DNA from: Candidatus Obscuribacterales bacterium
GTDB taxonomy: Bacteria; Cyanobacteriota; Vampirovibrionia; Obscuribacterales; Obscuribacteraceae
Length of the DNA: 64,000 bases
Direction of reading: 5' to 3'
Assembly (NCBI GenBank): GCA_019750335.1
Contig: JAIEOQ010000003.1
Location: 496,001-560,000 of the forward strand
The notes below the pieces were generated by a model, which was given only the letters and a program-made list of their open reading frames with translations, had not been told where the DNA came from and did no database searches. A program made the translations under genes and the position numbers. Below are positions 35,546-44,664 of the stretch, one piece after another; position 1 is the first letter of the stretch, and each line of letters opens with the position of its first letter.

Positions 35546-36217
35546 ATGGGGCTTGAATCAACAGCTCGCACGGCTGAACAGCCAGAACAACAGCCTGATA
35601 CCGGGAAATTCTTAACAGATATAAAAAATGCCGAAGCTACTCCAAAAAAACTAAGCTTTAATCAAAGCGATTCATTAGCTTTAGCCCAGACAGAACAGCC
35701 GCAATCGACAACAATCTCAGATAAAGATTTTGCGACACGCTTACCTGAAATTGCCGAACGCTTAAACAAGTATAGCGTCAAAGATATTTCATTGGTTCCG
35801 AACAATGGTGGTTATAAATTAGAAGCCAATTTAGCCAAAGAAGCAACTATCCTGCCTGAAGCAGGAGATGAATTCAATCACTTAAAAGTCGGGACGAATT
35901 TTAAAGCTGATGTTAAACAAGTAAATGGAGTTGTTGTAATTGAGAATGTTCAAGGTTTCTCAGCCAATGTGACAAGGCTTTTCAGCACATTCGACATACC
36001 GATAACAAAAATTGAGATGAAAGCACATCCAAACGGAACCGAAATAAAAACGTTTCTCGATGGTCCCCTTGGTGTAGTAGAAAGAGTCAAAATTCATCCG
36101 GACAAGCTTTATGAAAAAGCCGGTAATTTTTTGAACGATGCAAACAAAAAACCGGACCAGCAGCCAACACAACAAAGAACAATGATTGGCTATAAATTAC
36201 CCGAAATATATTTCTAA
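35546..36217 (+). CDS. hypothetical protein
   Basis: A 223-residue protein with no signal peptide. The first 65 residues are Gln/Thr-rich and probably disordered; from about 65 a beta-rich domain follows (ISDKDFATRLPEIAERLNKYS; LKVGTNFKADVKQVNGVVVIENV), then a Gln/Pro-rich tail. I do not recognise a family. GGAGAG lies before the ATG. The TPR gene begins 1 nt after its stop, so the two are an operon. Confidence 0.7.
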   Translation: MGLESTARTAEQPEQQPDTGKFLTDIKNAEATPKKLSFNQSDSLALAQTEQPQSTTISDKDFATRLPEIAERLNKYSVKDISLVPNNGGYKLEANLAKEATILPEAGDEFNHLKVGTNFKADVKQVNGVVVIENVQGFSANVTRLFSTFDIPITKIEMKAHPNGTEIKTFLDGPLGVVERVKIHPDKLYEKAGNFLNDANKKPDQQPTQQRTMIGYKLPEIYF

Positions 36218-36218
36218 A

Positions 36219-36839
36219 ATGAAACTGTTTTTGTTCTTTCTAGCTGCAATCTTTTTTTTCAGTCCCACGGCTCAAGCCGAAGGATTCCCCGGACAGGGCG
36301 ACGCTGCCGACTGGAGCGATGCTCTGCCGCACTACAATTTAGGCAATCGTTATCTGGAACATGGTCGTTATGACGACGCTGCTCGTAAGTATGGCGAAGC
36401 AATCGATATTTATGCTTACGATCCGGATTTTTATTCCAATTTAGGCATGGCATACTGCAAATTAAATGACGGAGCCAAAGCTGAATCAGCCTTCAAAAAA
36501 GCTCTACAGCTGAACAATAAAGATTGGATGCTTTGGAATAATCTTGGCGCTGCTTATCTCAAACAAAATAAGTTGAAAGATACGCTTTTGTCTTTCGAGC
36601 AAGCTTTGAAATTAAAACCGCCGGCGGCCGATCAAACAAAGATACGCAAAGATATAGCCGATCTCAAAAAAATATTGACGGCTCAGGGATTAATTGAGAC
36701 ACCAGCTAAGGCCAAGGTTCAAACTAAAAAAGTAGCAACAGCCACCGCTGCAAAAAAGGTCACCCTAGCAAAACCTGCGTTGCCTAACTTAAATAAACAA
36801 GTCGATTTAAAAGATTCGGGCTGGGATTATGTGAAATGA
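36219..36839 (+). CDS. exported small TPR protein
   Basis: A 206-residue protein with a signal peptide (LFLFFLAAIFFFSPTAQAEGF) and about three TPRs (residues 40-140: PHYNLGNRYLEHGRYDDAARKYGEAI; FYSNLGMAYCKLNDGAKAESAFKKAL; LWNNLGAAYLKQNKLKDTLLSFEQAL), then an Ala/Lys-rich tail. The frame opens at 36186 inside the previous gene, but the ATG at 36219 places the signal correctly. No ribosome site is seen, so translation is probably coupled to the gene upstream. Confidence 0.82.
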   Translation: MKLFLFFLAAIFFFSPTAQAEGFPGQGDAADWSDALPHYNLGNRYLEHGRYDDAARKYGEAIDIYAYDPDFYSNLGMAYCKLNDGAKAESAFKKALQLNNKDWMLWNNLGAAYLKQNKLKDTLLSFEQALKLKPPAADQTKIRKDIADLKKILTAQGLIETPAKAKVQTKKVATATAAKKVTLAKPALPNLNKQVDLKDSGWDYVK

Positions 36840-36890
36840 AAAGTTCCATTAAAATCCAGCTCCCAAGCAAAATATACGCGATTTTTAGCA

Positions 36891-36919
36891 TTGATCTTGC
36901 TAATTTCTTAGGGTACTCT
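36891..36919 (+). promoter_or_regulatory. candidate promoter for the membrane protein at 37027
   Basis: TTGATC (36891-36896), a 17-nt spacer, then TACTCT (36914-36919), about 110 nt before the ATG at 37027. The -35 is good and the -10 is weak. Tentative. Confidence 0.22.
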
Positions 36920-37026
36920 TTTGTCATTGAATTTTATAACCAGGTTGCATCTTACCGCTTGCCTGCCGGCTCTCAGCAACTTTGGTCAACTTACTACCCG
37001 CCGGCATAATTGGAAAGGTCAAAGCC

Positions 37027-37680
37027 ATGGAACACATTCTTCCATTATTATTCTTTGCTTTTACTATTCTTTTTGTCTTCGCTATTTGCGGCGCACTGAT
37101 TTATTTTTCGGTCAAAGCTGTCAAAGACTCAAACAAAAAAGTTGAGTTCGTCTATCAAGAAGAAGCGGAAGAAAATGAGGAAGATCGATACTATGCTTCA
37201 ACAAGCATTGCACTCGATGACCCTTTCTTAAAACCAGCCGCTATTGAAACAGTTAAGCCTTTATTTGTTAAAGAACCGGAAATGGAGATTAGCGGCTTCT
37301 TTCCTAAAGTGGAGATTGAAGAAATCGAGGAAGATCTCAGTCAGGTCGACGAATTTATTAAAGCGATCTCCGCTCAATCTTATGCTGCTGAAAAACCATA
37401 TTTTGAGTCAGTTGTGACTACTTTAGAGAGCGAAGAAGAGCCAGAAGAGTTTCTGCCTGAGCCCTCAATTAAAGCCGTCATGCAAATGACAGTTTCAGCT
37501 CCTGCGGCGGCTCATCAACCTGAGTTTCAACCGCTTCACAAACGCATTCCGCTTGCTGGCGTAGCCGCTCAGGCAAGAAAAGAAGATCAAGATTCTAAGC
37601 GCATACCGGTCGGTCATTTATCACACAAGCCGGTTTCAGCTGACATTCAAGCCACACTTAGAGGCATCTTCTCTAACTAA
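37027..37680 (+). CDS. single-pass membrane protein with acidic cytoplasmic tail
   Basis: A 217-residue protein starting at ATG 37027 (GGAAAGG upstream), with one membrane segment at about 5-28 (LPLLFFAFTILFVFAICGALIYFSV). A Glu/Asp-rich, probably disordered region follows (EEAEENEEDRYY; EEIEEDLSQVDEF; ESEEEPEEF), ending in a short basic segment. No known domain. It stands alone after 187 bp of non-coding DNA and is convergent with the START-like gene. Confidence 0.7.
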   Translation: MEHILPLLFFAFTILFVFAICGALIYFSVKAVKDSNKKVEFVYQEEAEENEEDRYYASTSIALDDPFLKPAAIETVKPLFVKEPEMEISGFFPKVEIEEIEEDLSQVDEFIKAISAQSYAAEKPYFESVVTTLESEEEPEEFLPEPSIKAVMQMTVSAPAAAHQPEFQPLHKRIPLAGVAAQARKEDQDSKRIPVGHLSHKPVSADIQATLRGIFSN

Positions 37681-37699
37681 ACTGACTATAAATTAGCGG

Positions 37700-38308
37700 C
37701 TAACTCGGGTTAGCTGCTATATGCAGTTGGGCCGCTTCAGCTTGGCGCTTCACAAATTCAGCTCTGGTTTTAAGTTTTTTGCTGGCAAATATATCGACTA
37801 TTTTTTGCGGCAAAGGAAACTTAAGTCGAATATGATTTGAAATTTCAAGAACAGTGGCTCTTTGTTCTTGAATCGGCGTCAACACCCAACTACCGTCAAA
37901 TTCGGCTAAACGATCCGACTGCATCAACTTGTAATCAACACGCCTACCCGATGATTCTTCCACTTTAATTACACAAGTTGTAGAACCAACAACAGGCAGA
38001 GCTACATATTTCTGCTCAAGAATTCTTTGGGTTTCACTGATTTGAGTAATCTTGCTGTATTGAACATCTGGGTCGTCTTCGCGCGCTTCGCGAATAGCTT
38101 GCCACACGACTTGCGGGCTGGCATTAATCACGATTTTAATCGTCAACATTTTATGACCTTGACGGTCGCTGACTTCACGAACCAGATAGTTACAGTCACT
38201 ATCTGAAACTTCATTAGTAGCAAGAGCCGGCAAAATCGAAGACGACAAGCTAAGGGCAACGCTAAGAGCAATCCCAGAAAAGGCTAAGCTATTGAGCTTA
38301 TTCGGCAT
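37700..38308 (-). CDS. exported SRPBCC/START-like protein
   Basis: A 202-residue protein with a signal peptide (ALSVALSLSSSILPALA) and a START/SRPBCC-like fold (residues about 45-190: IKIVINASPQVVWQAIREAREDDPD, then YVALPVVGSTTCVIKVEESSGRRVDYKLM). Such domains bind hydrophobic ligands in a cavity. AAAGGAG precedes the ATG. Ligand unknown; a lipid would fit an exported protein. Convergent with the preceding gene. Confidence 0.85.
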   Translation of the reverse strand: MPNKLNSLAFSGIALSVALSLSSSILPALATNEVSDSDCNYLVREVSDRQGHKMLTIKIVINASPQVVWQAIREAREDDPDVQYSKITQISETQRILEQKYVALPVVGSTTCVIKVEESSGRRVDYKLMQSDRLAEFDGSWVLTPIQEQRATVLEISNHIRLKFPLPQKIVDIFASKKLKTRAEFVKRQAEAAQLHIAANPS

Positions 38309-38449
38309 CGGACTCCTTTAGCATAAAGCCAACAGGATATAATCCTGCCGAAAGATCACACGGGAAATCTGCCTTAAGATATTAGGCAAAAAACGTGGAA
38401 TTCCTGTGGATCACAAGATTAAGCACAAAACAATAAGCCTAATCGACTA

Positions 38450-39898
38450 TTACGGCGATGACGGCGCTAATGGAGCAACCGATGGCGCCGAAGGAGCGAA
38501 AGCTATAGTCGGCTGGTAGAAGCTGAATAGAGAAGGCCCCATTGCGCTTGCTACTCCGGCATAAGCATTCATGTCTTGAGCTGTCGGTACACTACCGATA
38601 TGCTGAGCTACGGCCAATTGACCGGCCTCGCTAGGAGTCATGCTACTCATGTTGATGTTCATCTGGCTTGACAGTTCAGCCAAGCGAGCAGTCGTCATGG
38701 CATTTTGCAGCTCTTTATTGCCGAATTCAGCCATCTGTTCCTTAGTTGGCTCATATTGTTTCAGCTGTTCAGGAGTGGCGCTTGGGTTATTCTTCTGGAA
38801 CTCTTGGAACTCTTTTTGTTTCTGCAAGAATTCACAATATCTTTGGGCTGCAGCCGGATCGTTTTCTAGCTTGGTATGCAACTCTTCAAGTTTTCGCGCA
38901 TGGTCAGCTTGACCTTGCTTTCTCATCTGCTCCATCTGAGCTTTGAGGTTTTGATTGAGTTTGGATTGCTTATTTCTCAGTGCTTCTTGCAACTGTCTAG
39001 CATTAGGCGAATGGCCGATTTCATCTCCATACATCCAGCCCATATCAGCATTGTTGCTGATATTAGAAATGCCGCCGTCTGAAGGTACATCGCTAAATTC
39101 AGGTGAAACTGGTGCGTCGTTGCTCGGAGAAGTATCGTCCTCTTCGTCACTGTAATCATCGTCGCTAGGTGAGCAATCCGGGCAATCCGAAGGACTATCC
39201 GAAGGACTTCCTGGAGATGACGGACAATCACCACCACCATCATCATCGGCACCGCCGTCATCCGGGGTATCGCTTGGCGCATTAGGATCTTCAGGGTTCA
39301 AAGGATCTTGTGGGCGTGCCTGCGGATTTAAAAGATTTTGCAATTCTGGCGTAATGCTGCCTTGATCTGCGTTGAGCATCACGTTTCCGTTGCTACGTGC
39401 AGCTACATATTTGACTACATTATCAACAAAAGCAGGGTTAGTACCGGCGTCGACACGTATATTTAGAGCGTTGACACCAACATCAGGATTACCGTTAACT
39501 GTGACGCTACCGTCAGCATGAACAACAAAGTCAGCTGGCTGAACTGCGCCACCGACATTAACCAAAGTCTTTTCGCCAGGCATCAGGCTGTATTTTTCAG
39601 AAGTATTTTCAGCACCTTGCTTTAAGATACCGGCTCTAACCATATCAGCCGGGCTTTGAGCAGCGTTAAGTACTGCCGGTCCTTCCATTTTTCTTTCAGT
39701 AGCAGCTGCCGGAGCTTGTGCTGGAGTTTGGACTACATCCATAACAGGCAAAGTACATTCGCCGGTTCTCGGATCACAAACTGCAGGTGCTCCAAAATCA
39801 GTCTTATTCCAAGTGACAAAGTTACTGCCGTTACCAAAAGCAGCTTTATCGCCAACACTAGGCATGTCTATTGGCATTCCGCCTTGTGTTTCGTCCAT
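38450..39898 (-). CDS. hypothetical protein with acidic disordered linker and coiled coil
   Basis: A 482-residue protein without a signal peptide. Residues about 1-195 form an ordered part (CDPRTGECTLPV; GSVTVNGNPDVGVNALNIRVDAG looks like a beta domain). A disordered Asp/Pro/Ser-rich linker follows at about 200-275 (PNAPSDTPDDGGADDDGGGD; CPDCSPSDDDYSDEEDD). Residues about 290-395 are helical and coiled-coil-like (LQEALRNKQSKLNQNLKAQMEQMRKQGQ), and the C terminus is Ala/Pro/Ser-rich. No family recognised. AAGGAG lies 10 nt before the ATG. Confidence 0.7.
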   Translation of the reverse strand: MDETQGGMPIDMPSVGDKAAFGNGSNFVTWNKTDFGAPAVCDPRTGECTLPVMDVVQTPAQAPAAATERKMEGPAVLNAAQSPADMVRAGILKQGAENTSEKYSLMPGEKTLVNVGGAVQPADFVVHADGSVTVNGNPDVGVNALNIRVDAGTNPAFVDNVVKYVAARSNGNVMLNADQGSITPELQNLLNPQARPQDPLNPEDPNAPSDTPDDGGADDDGGGDCPSSPGSPSDSPSDCPDCSPSDDDYSDEEDDTSPSNDAPVSPEFSDVPSDGGISNISNNADMGWMYGDEIGHSPNARQLQEALRNKQSKLNQNLKAQMEQMRKQGQADHARKLEELHTKLENDPAAAQRYCEFLQKQKEFQEFQKNNPSATPEQLKQYEPTKEQMAEFGNKELQNAMTTARLAELSSQMNINMSSMTPSEAGQLAVAQHIGSVPTAQDMNAYAGVASAMGPSLFSFYQPTIAFAPSAPSVAPLAPSSP

Positions 39899-40101
39899 AA
39901 CTTCTGCGCTCCTTAACTACTTTTTCCTGACGCTTTCATCGCGTTGGCAAATAATCGCTGAAAATGAGCTCAGATGGAATGCGGAATCTACGTATTAGGA
40001 CTTTGATCTGCCGTATTTTCCGCATGTAGAAGGCGCAAAAAAATCATGACATCCCGAAAAGTATGCCGGCAGAGGTTTTCCAGTTTAATTGTTGAACCAG
40101 G

Positions 40102-41103
40102 CTAGATGCCCCAGCGCATCAGTGCCGCACCGGCGCTATAACCGGCGCCCATGGCTCCCAACAGCACTAGATCACCCTTTTTGATTCTTTTAGTCTGCAC
40201 GGCTGTTTCTAAAGCTAAAGGCAAAGTCCCAGCAGTTGTATTTCCATATTCATCAATATTAATGACGACTTTATCCATTGAAACTTGCAAACGCTCCACC
40301 ACCGACTTAATGATCCGCAGGTTAGCTTGATGAGGAATGAACACATCCACATCGTCGCCTGTAAGCCCGTTTCTTTCTAATAAACGTAAACAAACTTCAG
40401 CCATTTTACGGGTTGCAAACTTAAATACAGCTTGTCCATCTTGATAAACATAATGCATACGTTTATCCACTGTTTCATGGCTGGTCGGATTTTTGCTGCC
40501 CCCGCCCGGCAAACACAAGAATTCACCACCGGAGCCATCCACTTCATGCAAAAAGTCGATGAAACAACCTTCGCTTTCGTTAGCTGTAGGTTGGATGAGA
40601 GCAGCACCGCCGCCATCACCAAAAATAATGCAAGTTTGTCTGTCGGTGTAATCAATGATTGATGACATAACATCAATCCCAATTACAAGCACATTTTTAT
40701 GGGCACCTGAAATGACAAATTGCACGGCTACTTGTAAGCCATAAAGAAAACCGCAACAAGCCGCTGAAAGATCAAAACCCCAAGCTTTAGTTGCACCAAT
40801 ACGATCTTGTACCAAACAAGCCGTAGAGGGTAATTGCATATCAGGCGTTATAGTTGCCACGATGATCATATCTATGTCTTTGGCATCAACACCACTACGT
40901 TCCAAAACTTGCTTAGCTGCCATAGTAGCCAAATCGGCAGTAGTTTCACCTTGCCGAGCCATATGACGCTGGCGAATGCCAGTGCGCTCCAGAATCCATT
41001 GATCCGAAGTTTCAACCAACTTTTCAAGATCTTGGTTGGTGAGCAGACCAGCCGGAACACCGCTGCCAATTGCTGATATTTTTGCCAGAGCTACTTTATT
41101 CAG
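40102..41103 (-). CDS. fabH: 3-oxoacyl-ACP synthase III (FabH), predicted CTG start
   Basis: FabH condenses an acyl-CoA with malonyl-ACP to begin fatty-acid synthesis. The Cys-His-Asn triad is visible: Cys in SAACCGF (Cys115 with my start), His in IPHQANLRI, Asn in YGNTTAG. No ATG, GTG or TTG allows a full-length N terminus; the nearest TTG (41019) would remove 28 residues, including KISAIGSGVPAGLLTNQDLEK, which is FabH-like. In that frame a CTG at 41101-41103 has GAGG 8 nt upstream and gives MNKVALAKISAIG, a 333-residue protein. I therefore take CTG as the start. It is divergent from glgX. Confidence 0.9.
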   Translation of the reverse strand: MNKVALAKISAIGSGVPAGLLTNQDLEKLVETSDQWILERTGIRQRHMARQGETTADLATMAAKQVLERSGVDAKDIDMIIVATITPDMQLPSTACLVQDRIGATKAWGFDLSAACCGFLYGLQVAVQFVISGAHKNVLVIGIDVMSSIIDYTDRQTCIIFGDGGGAALIQPTANESEGCFIDFLHEVDGSGGEFLCLPGGGSKNPTSHETVDKRMHYVYQDGQAVFKFATRKMAEVCLRLLERNGLTGDDVDVFIPHQANLRIIKSVVERLQVSMDKVVINIDEYGNTTAGTLPLALETAVQTKRIKKGDLVLLGAMGAGYSAGAALMRWGI

Positions 41104-41251
41104 GGTCAGGTCCTCTTTGTAGTGGCGGATTACAAGATATGGATTTAACCAAAGCCAATGCTACATCATTCTCGATTAAGGCTCGACTAAATATACATCT
41201 GTATTTGGCATTGTTAAGCTAGACTAGAATTATTATTCAGCAGGGGGTCAC

Positions 41252-43321
41252 GTGGCAGTCAAATTATCCCCAGGGAAAAGTTACCCGGTCGGTGCTACGG
41301 TCTATCCCGACGGCGTAAATTTTTCTATTTTTTCTAAGTACGCCACAGCTATCGATCTTTTATTGTTTGATGATCCTCACGCGCCGTCGCCGTCAGAAGT
41401 AATCCAACTAGACCCGTTCGCTAACCGTACTTTTTATTACTGGCACATTTTTATTCCCGGGTTGCGTTCCGGTCAGGTTTACGCCTACAGAGCTTATGGT
41501 CCTTATGCGCCCGAGCAAGGACAACGTTTCGATCCAAGCAAAGTTTTACTCGATCCTTACGCTAAAGCTGTAGTCGGCTGGGATACGTATGACCGCGAAG
41601 CAGCTCGCCAACCTTGCGATAATTGCGCTCAAGCCTTGCGGGCCGTAATCGTCGATCCAAAGCTTTATGATTGGGAAGGCGATGCTCCTTTACGCCGTTC
41701 ATACGCTGAGACAGTCATTTATGAAATGCACATCGGTGGCTTTACCAAACATCCAAACTCCGGAGTAGATTCGGAAAAGCGCGGCACTTATGCCGGTTTG
41801 ATTGAAAAAATACCTTATCTCAAAAGTTTAGGTGTAACAGCTGTCGAGCTAATGCCAATCCATCAATTCGACGAACAAGACGCACCGCCGGGATTGAAAA
41901 ACTATTGGGGCTATAGCACCATGACTTTTTTCGCTCCACATAGACCCTATAGCTTTCGCAAAGATCCGCTTGGTCCGGTAGATGAATTCCGCGATCTGGT
42001 TAAAGCACTGCACAAAGCCGGCATTGAAGTAATTCTTGATGTAGTTTTCAATCACACAGCCGAAGGCAACGACGAAGGTCCGACTTTCTCTTTCCGCGGT
42101 TTAGACAATAAGACTTATTATCTGCTTGAACGCAACCAAGCTTTATACAGCAACTATACCGGCTGCGGTAATGCTCTGCGCGCCAATCATCCGATTGTCG
42201 GGCGGATGATTCTCGACAGCTTGCGTTATTGGGTGCAGGAAATGCATGTGGACGGCTTTCGTTTCGACCTGGCCTCAGTACTGTCACGTAGTATTTACGG
42301 AAATCCACTGGATCAACCGGGCATACTCTGGGCAATCGAATCGGACCCGTTGCTTGCCGGAACCAAACTTATTGCTGAAGCTTGGGATCCAGGCGGTCTT
42401 TATCAGGTTGGCTCATTCATTAATCACGGTGATTGGTTTGCCGAATGGAACGGACCTTTCCGGGACGATGTTCGTCGCTTTGTCAAAGGCGAACAAGGGA
42501 CGATTCAGGCAGTAGCCAATCGCATTCTCGGCAGCTCGGATATTTATCTAAAAGCCGATCGCGAACCCAGCCGCAGCATTCAATTTGTTACTTGTCACGA
42601 CGGTTTTACCCTAAACGATCTGGTCTCTTACAACAGTAAACATAATCTAGCTAACGGCGAGAATAATCGTGACGGCTCTGACGCAAATTTCAGCTGGAAT
42701 TGCGGTGTAGAAGGAACAAGTAACGATGATTCCATTCAAAGTCTGCGCCGTCAGCAAATCAAAAACATGCTCACCATTTTGTTTATATCCCAGGGTGCAC
42801 CGATGCTTTTAATGGGCGATGAAATCCGTCGCACTCAGAAAGGCAACAACAACGCTTATTGTCAGGATAACGACATAAGCTGGTTTGACTGGGACCAGGT
42901 TGAAAAAAACAAAGAGATTTTGCAATTTACGCAAGAGCTGATTCGTTTTACCAAAGCTCTACAAATTTTCAGCGAACATAAACTGCTAGTCGAATATTAC
43001 GACAAACAAAACCCACACATTATTTGGCATGGAGTTAAAGTAGGTAAACCTGATTGGAACGATAACTCTCACAGCTTAGCTTTTTCATTGTGTCATCCGG
43101 ATCATGGTGAACATTTATACGTAATTTTGAACGCTTTTTGGGAAGCTTTGAAATTCGAGCTGCCGGTGCCGGAGCCAAAAACAAGCTGGCATCGCATTAT
43201 CGATACGTCACTTGGCGCACAAAGCATTATCCCCGTTGAACAGTCTTCCGCAGTGAACGGCAATTTTTATACGGCAGCTGGCCGTTCGGCAATTATTCTG
43301 ATTACTCGTCCACAGATTTAA
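41252..43321 (+). CDS. glgX: glycogen debranching enzyme GlgX (isoamylase-type, GH13)
   Basis: A 689-residue GH13 enzyme starting at GTG with AGGGGG just before. It hydrolyses alpha-1,6 branch points of glycogen or limit dextrin. The N-terminal CBM48-like region (VGATVYPDGVNFSIFSKYA) precedes the catalytic barrel, with DVVFNHTAEGND, the nucleophile DGFRFDLASVL, the acid LIAEAWDPGGLYQVG and the transition-state Asp in TCHDGFTLNDLVSY. This implies glycogen or starch-like storage; no other glg gene is in the window. Monocistronic. Confidence 0.93.
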   Translation: MAVKLSPGKSYPVGATVYPDGVNFSIFSKYATAIDLLLFDDPHAPSPSEVIQLDPFANRTFYYWHIFIPGLRSGQVYAYRAYGPYAPEQGQRFDPSKVLLDPYAKAVVGWDTYDREAARQPCDNCAQALRAVIVDPKLYDWEGDAPLRRSYAETVIYEMHIGGFTKHPNSGVDSEKRGTYAGLIEKIPYLKSLGVTAVELMPIHQFDEQDAPPGLKNYWGYSTMTFFAPHRPYSFRKDPLGPVDEFRDLVKALHKAGIEVILDVVFNHTAEGNDEGPTFSFRGLDNKTYYLLERNQALYSNYTGCGNALRANHPIVGRMILDSLRYWVQEMHVDGFRFDLASVLSRSIYGNPLDQPGILWAIESDPLLAGTKLIAEAWDPGGLYQVGSFINHGDWFAEWNGPFRDDVRRFVKGEQGTIQAVANRILGSSDIYLKADREPSRSIQFVTCHDGFTLNDLVSYNSKHNLANGENNRDGSDANFSWNCGVEGTSNDDSIQSLRRQQIKNMLTILFISQGAPMLLMGDEIRRTQKGNNNAYCQDNDISWFDWDQVEKNKEILQFTQELIRFTKALQIFSEHKLLVEYYDKQNPHIIWHGVKVGKPDWNDNSHSLAFSLCHPDHGEHLYVILNAFWEALKFELPVPEPKTSWHRIIDTSLGAQSIIPVEQSSAVNGNFYTAAGRSAIILITRPQI

Positions 43322-43413
43322 GAATAGACTTAATTTCGTATAACCTCCCGCTTGCAAAGCAGGATATTCTCTCTAAACTAGAACATAGGACCGCAGGCAC
43401 GAAGGAGTAGACA

Positions 43414-44061
43414 ATGAAATTTCATACCAATATGTTCGGCTGGGAATACGTTTGGCGAGATTTTGCTGACTCCTGCGGCGGCGAAATTGTCACCGAAACC
43501 AAAGACAAAGATTCAGCCATAGTCTCTTTAAGTGTGCCCGCCCTAGATAAAGCCAGCACAATAACCATTACGCCAACGGCAGCTGGCACATCGGCAGTTA
43601 TTCATTACCAACCAACAAGTGAATTTGCTTTTTCACTACAAATCGAAAAGCTTATTCATCAATTCGGCAAGGCTTTAGGTCTACAAGATCTACAGGTGGG
43701 CGACAAAGAGTTCGATCACAAGTTTTTGATCCAGGCAAACAACGAAGCGATGCTCAAGTTCATCCTCGATGATGCTAAATTGCGTGAGCTATTACTCCTT
43801 GAAGAGACCACCGAATTCCGCATGGTTACCGAGCCCAGCACTTTCGACCAACGTTGGCTTGTTCCAGCCAATCAACATGTGCTTCTTTATTCAAGAGCTG
43901 TTTTAATCGACAAATTCGAGCATTTGGAATCAGTATGTAAACTGCTCTATCGTGCAGTAGAAAGATTGGCCGAAGCCCACGCCGTAATTACAGGCGTTAG
44001 CGAAGAGAAAGAAGAAAACCGCAGCGGACGCTTGAACAGCCCCTTGCTAAAACGCTCCTAG
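43414..44061 (+). CDS. hypothetical protein
   Basis: A 215-residue soluble protein (WEYVWRDFADSCGGEIV near the N terminus; FDHKFLIQANNEAMLKFILDDAKL in the middle). There is a mixed alpha/beta pattern, no signal peptide, and no motif I recognise; the middle segment faintly recalls DUF3137-type proteins. AAGGAG precedes the ATG. The sce7726 gene starts 12 nt later, so the two may be cotranscribed. Confidence 0.65.
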   Translation: MKFHTNMFGWEYVWRDFADSCGGEIVTETKDKDSAIVSLSVPALDKASTITITPTAAGTSAVIHYQPTSEFAFSLQIEKLIHQFGKALGLQDLQVGDKEFDHKFLIQANNEAMLKFILDDAKLRELLLLEETTEFRMVTEPSTFDQRWLVPANQHVLLYSRAVLIDKFEHLESVCKLLYRAVERLAEAHAVITGVSEEKEENRSGRLNSPLLKRS

Positions 44062-44073
44062 GTTCAAGTGTAA

Positions 44074-44664
44074 ATGCCACCATCGGCAATATCGACTATT
44101 CTGAAAGATTCGGATTTGAGGCGAGCACTTCATGCCGGCGAAATTCGTCGTCACTGTCTTCGCGAAGCTGACAGCAGAGTGATTGATGAGCTAGGTATTT
44201 TTGAAGGCAAATATCGCATGGATGTAGCTGTAGTAAATTCGAGCCTGCACGGTTACGAAATTAAAAGCGCTGCCGATAACTTGGAACGGTTACCATCACA
44301 ACAAGAAAGCTACAATAAAATATTTGACCGCATTGTACTGGTTGCCGACGAAAAACATGTGGAAGAAGCTTTCAAACTATTGCCTCAACATTGGGGTTTG
44401 ATCGCCGCTTCTTGTGTCAGCGGCAAAGTTTTACTAAAAGAGATTTGGCCGGCAAGACAAAATCCTCATGTTGATGCTTACGCTCTATGCCAACTGCTTT
44501 GGCGCGACGAAGCTTTGTCTATTTTGCGCTCACAAAAATTGTCTTTTGGCTTGTGGTCGCAACCGCGCAAACGTCTTTGGCGTACCCTTGCTGAAAGCAT
44601 GGAACTATCAGAGCTTAAAACGATTGTACGCCAGACTTTGAAAAACCGGCAGAACTGGCGTTAG
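44074..44664 (+). CDS. sce7726-family protein (PD-(D/E)XK-like)
   Basis: A 196-residue protein with the sce7726 signature: R-x-D-V-A-V-V-N-x-x-L-H-G-Y-E-I-K-S near residues 48-70 (MDVAVVNSSLHGYEIKSAAD), then LERLPSQQESYNKIFDRIVLVAD. The D … EIK pattern is that of a PD-(D/E)XK nuclease core, which would make it a putative DNase or nucleic-acid-acting protein. Function is not established. Its last 50 bp overlap the end of the IS1595-derived gene on the other strand. Confidence 0.82.
   Translation: MPPSAISTILKDSDLRRALHAGEIRRHCLREADSRVIDELGIFEGKYRMDVAVVNSSLHGYEIKSAADNLERLPSQQESYNKIFDRIVLVADEKHVEEAFKLLPQHWGLIAASCVSGKVLLKEIWPARQNPHVDAYALCQLLWRDEALSILRSQKLSFGLWSQPRKRLWRTLAESMELSELKTIVRQTLKNRQNWR

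Noticed and set aside
39980-40024. Inverted repeat downstream of fabH as a terminator
   Set aside because: TGCGGAA/TTCCGCA are 31 nt apart with no T-run; too weak to call.
40102-41019. FabH starting at TTG 41019
   Set aside because: This would remove 28 family-conserved residues that are present upstream in frame.
43347-43363. Terminator after glgX
   Set aside because: The stem is short with a mismatch and lacks a T-run.
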